Shown piece after piece: positions 56,001 to 64,000 of a stretch of 64,000 bases of DNA; the first letter of the stretch is position 1; every line of letters begins with the position of its first letter. The notes beneath the pieces were generated by a model. That model did no database searches. It worked only from the letters and a program-made list of their open reading frames with translations, and was not told the origin of the DNA. The stretch is taken from assembly GCF_022539315.1 (NCBI RefSeq), contig NC_066326.1, positions 18,368,601-18,432,600 of the forward strand, in the 5' to 3' direction. The stretch is from Serinus canaria (lineage: Eukaryota; Chordata; Aves; Passeriformes; Fringillidae). Made by a program: the position numbers and the translations under genes.

Positions 56001-58832
56001 GTAAGGATGGCAGAAAGCTGGGGGGAAAGCATGGCTTTTGTAAATAAAGGCTGAGCTCTTTATTGCTGAGCTCATGCAGAACTGCAGAGGAACCGTTTTA
56101 AGGTTTGTGCTCTCCTTGAAGAATTGTCATTAAAACATTGAAAAGTTTCAGTGCAGGTTGCAAAGGAATTGTCTTGGGCATGAAATAACCCCATCAAACA
56201 CAACTAGGATTTTACAGGTTCAATTTACAGCTACACTGAGTTAAGATGAGGTAAAAACATCCACTGTCCTTGTAGGATTCCCAGTTCTCCTCACAGCTTT
56301 ACTCGTGTTTAATGGGGTGCAGATCCTGCTGTAAATCATTTATGAAAAGTGAATCCAAAGTTAATATTTGATATCATTTAAATTATCTGTTTTCCTTCAG
56401 AAAATGTTCTTCAGGAAATAAGGGAGGCTTCCCTTAACTGAGGCTTAGGAGTTTTATGCAAACTTTCCCATTGTACATGATGTCACTGTCCCTGGAGGGA
56501 TTTGAGATTTCAGTTCCACATGGATGTGGAATTACAGGACAAGGGGCAGTGGAGGACTTAAAAGTTCCTGGTCAGTTCCTGCTCTGGGTGATCCTAGAGG
56601 GCTTTTCCAACCCAAATGAGTCTGTGGTTCTATGGAGCCCTGAAGGAACTGCAAAATGTGGGGATGATATCAGAGCTTGCAGCATTAGCTAAAATCCCAT
56701 TATTTAGACTGGGGAAATAATATTTTAAAAAAACCAACAAAACAACATGTATTAAAAAATACAAAATGTGATTTGCCAGTGCCCTGTGTTGAATTAAAAA
56801 TAAATTAATTCTTCCTGCATGCATCCATTTTAATCATTCTTGTAATGATTGATGTGAATCTTGCATGCTGGAGGGTTTCCTCCAATTGAACCCTGCTGGA
56901 TTTTAGCTTCAGCTGCAAATATTGGTGATGGGGGTGCAGGAATTTTGGAGCAGCCCAGTTTATTCCCTGCCCACCCCTCTGTGTCCAGCAGCTTGCTGAT
57001 GAGTGGAGTCAGGCAGGGGGGTGGAGTTGAGTGACACCAAGCAGGCAAACTCTGATTGAATTGTCAGGGGCTGCAAGGTTCAATGTCCAAGGCTGCTGCA
57101 GATAGAACAAAGGGTTGGGTTTTATTTCAGCTCAGCCTGGCTGTGGTGTGATAATTACAGCCATTACAGGGGCTGGGCTGGTGCTTGCAGCCTCTTCCTG
57201 ACAGTGCTAAACCTTCCAGGCCTGCAGAGAGCCCAGAGCTGCTGCACTTGTGCAGGGCTGAAGAGGAAGAAACCCCTCCCAAAACCAGCCCAGTTCCACC
57301 AGGGCAGCTCTGCTTCCTTCAGTGCAGAGGAAAAGCATCCCAGCCCCTGCAGCTGGCTGCACATCTGCTCTCCTGGGAGGCTGCAGGGCTGCTCTGGGGG
57401 CTGCAGGGATCTGCTGCTGCCTCAGTGACACATCCACTCTGCTGAAGGAGGGGGCACAGCCTCATTTGTGAGCACTCTGACCCTCATTTGTGAGCCCTTG
57501 ATGAGCCAGGCTGCTGGGAGGGTCTGTGTTTGGGGAAGAGGGAGGGGAGGGGGTCCCTGGGGGATTGGGAAGCTCAGGTGAGCTGAGCTGGGGCTCTGCA
57601 GGGATGGGAGCTGGTGCTGAGCAGCTTGGCCCCATGGAAGTGCTCTCCTGGCACTCTGCTCCAGCACTGCAGGGATGTGGGAACAGAGGAAGCAGCCAGG
57701 GAGGGAGGCAGGGATACCTGGGAGTGTATGAAGGGAGCTGGGAGGTCCTGGTGCTCTTCACAACCCATTTGTGCTAAAAAACCTCTTCAGATGGCCCACT
57801 CTGCCCCACGGTAGGGATTTATTGTTAGAGAAATATATAAATTAAATGAAGCTTATATATGTTAGAGAAGTGCCTCAGAGCACTCAGCTATGCCAAAATT
57901 TCCCTCCTTGCTCAGCCCCAGCCCTTGAGAGGGAAGGCTGGGCATGGCTTTTTCCCTCAGACCTGGTAGGATTGGAAATCTCCCAGTTGTTGTTTATTTC
58001 TTTTTTCTTCAGTTTGGGAGCAGACAGCCAAACACTTCTCTGCAAGTTTGTTGATATTTTCCTTGGTTTGCTCCCCTTGCCAAGCTTACACAACTCTGAC
58101 TTCATGGGCTGTGTTCTGCTTTGCATTTCTTTTGCAGATGCTTTTCTGCTTGTCTGTCTTCCCCTTCCTGCTCTGACTGGACATTTAACTTCTCTATTTT
58201 TACCTTGCTTTCTTGGAAGGTCTGTTTTAACTGCCCTTTCTTGCTATTTGATGCTTTCTAGTGCTCTTCCCCACCTTGTTTGCTCCTCTGTGTTGCTGCT
58301 CCAAGTTGCTCTCTTGTTCTTTTTCCACTCCCAGTTATACTTTAAAAATCTTGAGCAACAGATTGGAGCACTGGCAGGACATTTGTCAGGACTCTGCAGG
58401 GAGGAGCAGAAAAAAAGAGATGAGCTCTGTTCCTTCCAGCTTCCTGTTGACACAAATTATTGAAGCTATGCTAATGGGAGACACAACCACGCAGAGGAGA
58501 TTCAATTTTGTGTCAAAGCATCTTCTCCAGAATGAATGTGGGCAAGGAGGAGAGGCATTTTGAAAACCTATTTGCTGTAAATCTGGGAGAATTTCAGTGC
58601 TATTCCATGTTGGGTTTCAAAAAGGAAATTCTAAATGTTTATTTCCCAGTAAGAAAATCCTGTGCTCATTAGCAGAAGTCAGATTTGTACAATAATGCTG
58701 AGCAATGGGATAGAATTTGGCTGGTTATTGCTCTCCTTTGTGTGCCAGAGGGGATTTTGTTAAAGGTCAAGGCTGGAGAATGCTGCCCTGCAATCTGGAT
58801 GCAGCTCAGACAGGGAAGACATTTAGGACACC
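53025..58832. other. SYN2 intron 4, 5' part
   Basis: A 30-base tandem duplication (GGATTTGAAAA(A)CATAAAA(G/C)C(T/C)TAAATC) lies at about 53120-53180. Otherwise this is unique-looking sequence plus the CR1 end at 56483. The 205-codon open frame at 57846-58463 is hydrophobic and Leu/Ser/Phe-rich, but it follows a T/C-rich stretch, resembles no family I know and lacks splice context. No synapsin exon 5 was found. Confidence 0.5.
56483..56640 (+). mobile_element. CR1 LINE, truncated 3' end
   Basis: CACTGTCCCTGGAGGGATTT, GGGTGATCCTAGAGGGCTTT, TCCAACCCAAATGAGTCTGT and GGTTCTATGG are conserved avian CR1 3'-end words in the right order. Sense orientation, 5'-truncated and moderately diverged. Confidence 0.85.
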
Positions 58833-58881
58833 CAGGTTTGATGTGTGCCACCATGATGAGTGTTGGCACACATCAAACCTG
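58833..58881. other. Perfect 18-bp-arm hairpin, miRNA-like or transposon-derived
   Basis: CAGGTTTGATGTGTGCCA (58833-58850) and its exact reverse complement TGGCACACATCAAACCTG (58864-58881) flank a 13-base loop. Weaker pairing (ACAT with ATGT) continues outside the arms. I recognise no known microRNA or miniature transposon, so identity is open. Confidence 0.85.
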
Positions 58882-59644
58882 AGATGTATTTTGGTCAGTT
58901 TTGTGTGTCCCACTAGATCAGCACTGAACTTTCTGTTGCCAGCCACTCTGGCAAGATTGATCTTCCTGGCAGGTGAGGGCAGGGCAGCCAGAGGGCTGCA
59001 GGGACCTTGTCCTGCCCTGTCCCTGCTGAGCCCCCTCTGCCTGCCCAGGGCTGCAGCAGGAGCTGCCCTGTGCCCCAGGCAGGGCAGAGCTGCTCCTGAG
59101 CACCAGGACATGGGTGGCAGGGCTAGGACAGCCCCATCTGAGCTGAGGCAGTGTCTGGATCAAGCTCCATGTGCCCAACATCCAATGTTTGCCCCAGGGG
59201 CCAGTTCTGTGGCCCTTATCCTTGGGAATTTTGGATTTACAGGAAGGTATTGAATTTACAGGTTTCAGGTGCAGTCAGAGTGCATCTCCAGGTGCTTTTC
59301 CTCCAAGCAGAACTTTCTTAAGAACAAAAAACCTGCTTAAAAATAAACCTGAATAAAACCTGCTTTAATTCTCTGTCAGCCAGTGAAGATTTGGCTTCCT
59401 TGCCCAGTCTGCCACACAGAGCAAAATGTGTTGATGGATTTGTCCTGCAAGAGCTGAAAGTAAATTCACAACCTGTGTCAGAGGGAAGGTGAGAACATTG
59501 TGAACTTTTGGGTCAAAAGACAATTTAACACCAGGTTTGAACATTGAACTGGAGCAAAATCCATAAATACAATTATAAGTTTAAATGCATAACTAGCAAT
59601 CTAAATACATTGAACCTAGCAGTGTGTTTGCTCTTTGCACCTCT
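58882..59644. other. Intron 4 spacer, no gene seen
   Basis: A GC-richer part (58970-59200) carries overlapping open frames on both strands without recognisable similarity. Nothing else was noted. Confidence 0.45.
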
Positions 59645-59875
59645 TCGTAGAGCTGGTTTAGTTAAGTCTAGTCTTGGAACAGGGAGGGAATATCAGCTGG
59701 TTTGGTTTAATCTAGTCTTGGGATAGGGAGGGAATATCAACTGGTTTAGTTTAATCTAGTCTTGGAATGGGGAGGGAATATGAGCTGGTTTGTTTTAATC
59801 TAGTCTTGGAAGAATAGGGAGGGAATATCAGCTGGTTTGTTTTAATCTAGTCTTGGGATAGGGAGGGAATATTCC
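59645..59875. repeat. Tandem repeat, unit about 46 bp, about 5 units
   Basis: Units read GCTGGTTT(A/G)(G/T)TTTAATCTAG followed by TCTTGG(A/G)A(T/C)AGGGAGGGAATATCA. Variation is mostly at the A/G positions, and one unit has an extra GAA. Confidence 0.9.
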
Positions 59876-61029
59876 AGCCTTCCTTGCTGATTTTGCTTTC
59901 CTGAAATAAGTAAGGACACTTGAAATTCCTGGTTTAATAAAAAAACAAAAAAGCAGAGATCCTTAAATAAGAAATAAATCTCAGTGTGGTGATGATTTTT
60001 CTGTTCCATGCAGCCAGTAATTCTCTCAGCTCTGTATCCATCAGTCCTTGCATGCACTCTCAAGTGCTTTCTGTAGAAACTGAGTATGGGAGTCTTTTGC
60101 TTTGGCCAGCATTTACTGCCATCAGGACAATTTAAAGCCAAACTAGAATTTTGGACTACATTCCTGAATTCTGTAGTAGGTTGTTGCCACTCTGCCCCGT
60201 TCTCCTTGCACTAAAAAGCAGCAGTGGGAACTCCTGACATCCATTGCAGACTTTCATTGCATTGGCCATTTCTAGGGGCAGGAAATTCAAATGGATTTTT
60301 AAACTGTTTCTTACCTTCTAGTGAGAGAAAGTGTTTTCAAACAGAGGCTGCAAGTTAATATTCAAAGCAGCACTGTAAAGCTGGGATTCAAGTCCTTTGT
60401 GTTATCTGCTGGTTCTGCTACAGTACAGACTCATAATCTCTTTTTGTGCTTGGTTAAGGCAAACATCCACACCTGAAGGCCAGATTATGGAAATTAAATT
60501 TGATTTCTTGTGCAATCTTAATATGTAATTACAAAGTAAACCCGTGTATTATATAAATCCTATAAAATTATCTTAGGAATCATTTTTTCAGTTAAAATCT
60601 AGGTTATATCTGCTCCTTCAGTGTGTGCCTGTGGTGACTCAGGGGGGTGACACTTCCCTTCCTGACACAGGAATCTGTCACCCATGCAGGAAAATCCCTC
60701 CTGTGGTGATGGCTCCACCAGGGCAATCCCCACCCCATCCTCTCCCTCTCTCTCATCTCCACAGCTCCCACCAGCACTGCCATTCCCCTCTGGCATTCCT
60801 GGATATTCCACTTCCACCCTCAGCTCCAGCCCCCTCTGAGATGGATGCAAAGTGTCCTGGTTTCTTTTTGGGCTGTGTGAGCACCACCCCTGCTCTCTGA
60901 GGTGTTTTTAGTGGGTGGCTCAGTTTAAAACGCTGTGAAATCCCTGCTTGGGCATCAGCCACCCCAAGGAGTCCCTGGCTTTCCCTGCTGGGCCTAGCAG
61001 GGGTTGGCTGCTGGTGTCTGAGGAGTGGC
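59876..61029. other. Intron 4 segment, no gene seen
   Basis: Unique-looking, AT-rich from 60480 to 60620, then moderately GC-rich. No exon is recognised. Confidence 0.45.
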
Positions 61030-61604
61030 ATTGCACCCTGGAATCCCACCCTGGAAACCCACCATGGAAATCTCCACCCTGGCCACCCTGCAAACCCACC
61101 CAGGAAACCCACCCTAGAAATACAACCTGGAAACCCACTCTAGAAACCCACCCTGCAAACCCACTCTGGAAACCCACCCTGGAAACCCACCCTAGAAACC
61201 CACCCTGCAAACCCACTCTGGAAACCCACACTGGAAACCCACCATGGAAATCTCCAACATGGAAACGCATCATGGAATTCCCACATGGAAACATACCCTG
61301 GAAATCTCCACTCTGGAAGTCCACCCTGGAAATCCACACTGGAAATCTACCATGGAAACTCAGCATGAAAATCTCTATCCTGGAAATCTCTACCCTGGAA
61401 ACCCACCATGGAAATCCACTTTGGAAATCCACCGTGGAAACCCACCCTGGAAATCTCCACCCTGGAATTCCAACATGGAAACCCACCATGGAAATTTACC
61501 ATGGAAAACCAGCATGGAAATCTCTACCCTGGAAATTTCCACCCTGGAAACCCACCCTGGAAACCCACCCTGGAAACCCACCATGGAAACCCACCATGGA
61601 AACC
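61030..61604. repeat. 12-bp minisatellite, left part (CCTGGAAACCCA)
   Basis: Variants of CC(C/A)(T)GGAAA(C/T)CCAC are repeated head to tail in units of 12, sometimes 13-16, bases. AAACCCACC, AAATCTCCACC and AAATCCACC forms are mixed. The array is interrupted at 61605 by a solo LTR and resumes at 61990. Open frames on both strands are repeat products. Confidence 0.94.
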
Positions 61605-61989
61605 TGTCACCGACATGTTTTATAAAAAATCCTTTACTTAGGATTTTTCCCCTCCTGAGAGCTGAGAGGCCTCAGGAACAAACTGTAAACAATTCTTATC
61701 TGACGCTGTGGAATGCAACAGAGGAAATCTGTGACTGGCCTCGTCAAACTGTTTCCAATTAAGAGCCTATCACAGAACACCTGTCCGGCCGCCTCGGTCT
61801 GAGAAGACTTCTTGTTTAGACATTCTTTTCTATTCTTAGCATGGCTTAGTAGTGAAATCCTTCTCACTATTCTTTTAGTATAGTTTTTATATATTATATA
61901 TCATATAATAATAAATCAAGCCTTCTGATACATGGAGTCAACTTTGTCGTCTCTTCCCTCATCATGGGACCCCTGTGAACGGGGTAACA
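61605..61989 (+). mobile_element. Solo LTR, ERVK-like family, copy 4, inside a minisatellite
   Basis: This 385-base element starts TGTCACCGACATG, ends GGGGTAACA, and is bounded by GAAACC on both sides (61599-61604 and 61990-61995). That 6-base target-site duplication length is typical of ERVK-type integration. It has a polyA signal AATAAA near 61909-61914 within AATAATAAATCAAGCC. Because GAAACC is part of the host minisatellite unit, the duplication could also be coincidental. No internal genes remain, so it arose by LTR-LTR recombination. Confidence 0.88.
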
Positions 61990-62745
61990 GAAACCCACCG
62001 TGGAAACCCACCCTGGAAATCTCCACCCTGGAATTCCAGCATGGCAACCCTCCCCGGAAATCTCCACTCTGGAAATCACCATGGAAATCCACCCTGGAAA
62101 TCCACACTGGAAAACTACCATGGAAAGCCAGCATAGAAATCTCTACCCTGGAAACCCACTCTGGAAAGCCACCATGGAAATCCACCATGAAAACCCACCA
62201 TGAAAACCACCCAGGAAACCCACCAGGGAAATCCACCCTGGAAATCTTCTCCCTGGAAACCCACTCTGGAAACTTACCCTAAAAATCCACCCTGGAAACA
62301 TACTCTGGGAATCCATCCTGTAAATACAACCTGGAAAACCACCCTGGAAATCCATCACGGAAACCCACCATGCAAATTCACTATGGAATTCTACCCTGGA
62401 AATCTACCATGGAAACCCACCCTGGAAATCTACCCTTGAAACCCATCCTGGAAATCCAACTTGGAAAACCACCCTGTAAATCCACCAGGGAAATCCACCC
62501 TGGAAATCCACACTGGGAATCCACCATGCAAATCCATTATGGAATTCCAGCATGGAAATCTCCACCCTGGAAATCTCCACCCTGGAAATCCACCCTGGAA
62601 ATCTCCACCCTGGAAATCCATCCTGGATGTTTCCACTGTGGAAATCCACTTTCAAACGCACCATGGAAACCCACCATGAAAACCCAATCTGGAAACCTGC
62701 CCTGGAAACCCACCCTGGAAACCCACCCTGGAAATCCACCACTGT
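61990..62745. repeat. 12-bp minisatellite, right part
   Basis: The same CCTGGAAACCCA-type array continues after the LTR for about 750 bases, with more GGAAATCCACC units than in the left part. It ends at the ATCCACCACTG near 62740. Confidence 0.94.
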
Positions 62746-64000
62746 TTCCTTCCTCTACAAGTTCCACTGAATTCAGTATTTTTATGGCAACCCTGTTTGA
62801 ACTGGCCCTCATCTGTAAATCGCCCCACAAAGAAGGAAATCTCTCTCTGTCACCGTGAGCCCCAAACCCTTCTGAGAAGTGCTTAAGCACAAGGCCATCA
62901 AAATAAACAACAGCCCAAAGGTTTCCCTGGTCAGAGCCCTGAACTCCCTGTTCCCACAGCAGTGGAATAAAGTATTTTTTATTCAGCATTTCCTCTCTGC
63001 TGGAAGAGCACCCAGGAGGAGCACTCAGAGCCTCTCACTCCCACAAACATTTTCCTTCTCTCAATTTTCATTCCAAAGAAAGGGCTCCAGAGGGTCTCTG
63101 GATCTTGGCCTCGTGGGATTACCTATTGCTAATTCTTGTACACCAGGCATGTCTTGATCTGTGTTCTACCCCTTTCTGCTCATTGGCTGTTTTCCTTCAT
63201 TTTAATCCACATGCCTTCCTTGAATCTCGCTTTCCTCACTGTTTACACATTTTGTCAGTGCCTCTTCCACCAGCCAAGGGTTCTCTCCTTGCCAGATGCC
63301 TTCTTGCCCAACCCTGCAAGCCAGGAGATGTTTTTACGTCTCTGTGACCATTTTCTGCTTCTTTAGGATTTTTTTTTAATCCTGTTTTTCCAACTGTTGT
63401 AGAAAACTTTTTATTTTTCTCCCATGGATGCACCCTGCTAATTTGTAAGCCAGTTCATGCAGCTCTTCAGTTCATGCAGCTCTTCCAAGGGCATGAGGTT
63501 TTTATTTAACACTTTTTTTTTTTTTTCATCCTGTAGAAGCTCTTAATGGTTTGCATCTCATCAGCTGTAATTCTAATGTGGAAATATCCCAGCAGTTAAT
63601 GACGGGGTGATTAGCAGCAGGAGAGCTGTGCCTCTCAAATTGCAGTTCTCATGCTGCAGGGGAAGTGCTGGAGCCCAGAAAATGCCCTTGGAAATTCTGG
63701 ACAGCTGGAGCAGACAGCCCAAATCCCTCTGGGAAGGGCCAGCACAGCCCCCTGGGGCTGAGCAGCTCCATCTCAGGAGGTGCTGCGAGAACCCCAGAGG
63801 TGAGGAGGGAGCAGGAAGGGAAGGAGGTGAGGAAATCTCAGCTGCAGTCGCAGGCAAGGGGGAGTGTGGAAGGGGCTAACAGTGGGCCTGTTAGCTAAAA
63901 AAGTGAGAAGTAAGAAGCTGATAAGGAGCTCTCTCCAAGGCTGTCACCAAGGAGACCCAGAGAAGAGAGGAACTGAAGAAAGAGAAGAACTTTGCAGCTG
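62746..64000. other. Intron 4 segment to the end of the window
   Basis: No exon is seen. There is a direct repeat of GTTCATGCAGCTCTTC (63453-63486) and a T run (63513-63526). The last 120 bases are purine-rich, beginning TGTTAGCTAAAAAAGTGAG near 63889, and might be the start of another LTR cut off by the window edge. Confidence 0.4.

Noticed and set aside
57846..58463. 205-codon hydrophobic open frame (+) that might be a membrane protein
   Set aside because: It matches no family I know. The Leu/Phe/Ser richness follows from a T/C-rich sense strand, and it sits within an intron of SYN2 with no convincing gene signals.
60948..61625. 225-codon Pro/Trp/Thr/His-rich open frame
   Set aside because: It is a translation of the 12-bp minisatellite; all frames on both strands look alike and a solo LTR interrupts the array.
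53025..64000. SYN2 exon 5 or a nested antisense TIMP gene
   Set aside because: No segment encoding the expected FAQ...-type continuation or TIMP cysteine pattern was found on either strand.
63889..64000. Start of another LTR at the window edge
   Set aside because: TGTTAGCTAAAAAAG followed by purine-rich sequence is LTR-like, but only about 110 bases are visible and no second copy exists in the window.

Overview
This is vertebrate, almost certainly avian, genomic DNA, and a songbird is likely. The window has long AT-rich introns, CR1 retrotransposon 3' ends with the chicken-repeat type tail, and small endogenous-retrovirus LTRs, one with a primer-binding site for tRNA-Trp. It also carries an exceptional number of minisatellites. 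No prokaryotic-style gene, rRNA, tRNA or CRISPR array is visible.

The only protein-coding gene I can support is a synapsin on the + strand, best matched to SYN2. Three exons are visible: 44208-44265, 46719-46810 and 52558-52714. Their phases chain perfectly and give 102 consecutive codons of the N-terminal half of the ATP-grasp-like synapsin C domain. By comparison with mammalian SYN2 they are exons 2, 3 and 4. Exon 1 should lie left of the window, where the CpG-rich first ~200 bases look like the shoulder of a CpG island. Exon 5 onward should lie to the right. So 1-44207 is inferred to be the 3' part of intron 1, 44266-46718 intron 2, 46811-52557 intron 3, and 52715-64000 the 5' part of intron 4. 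The antisense TIMP gene nested in synapsin genes of other vertebrates (a later intron) was not seen.

The introns are dominated by repeats. Tandem arrays include GCT x19 (196), a 17-bp unit ending in a 500-N assembly gap (541-1124), a G-rich 27-bp unit (6089-7022), GGGAA (19262), 34-, 31- and 14-bp units (20560, 21567, 22632), a 20/21-bp two-variant array (28450-29272), ~57- and ~90-bp units (31285, 35805), GGAGAA (36933), a composite TA/CA array (38830-39838), a 21-bp unit (41593), a ~55-bp pyrimidine-rich array ending about 150 bp before exon 4 (50555-52405), and a 12-bp unit split by an LTR (61030-62745). Dispersed elements are four solo LTRs of one ERVK-like family (26009, 26847, 32673, 61605), a deleted provirus with LTR-PBS-PPT-LTR (13345-14388), a near-identical 269-bp repeat pair (16139 and 52756), a second repeat pair (36681 and 40673), and three CR1 3' ends.

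The points most worth following are these. Exon 4 has G or C at all 52 third codon positions, whereas exons 2 and 3 have mixed usage. A 23-bp-arm hairpin covers the likely branch point before exon 3. A young 269-bp duplicate sits 42 bp after the exon 4 donor. There is a perfect 18-bp-arm hairpin at 58833. In two cases a microsatellite expanded inside a dispersed repeat while a sister copy in the same window keeps the short state. I found no convincing new multi-gene system; the novelty here is in non-coding structure around a synaptic gene.
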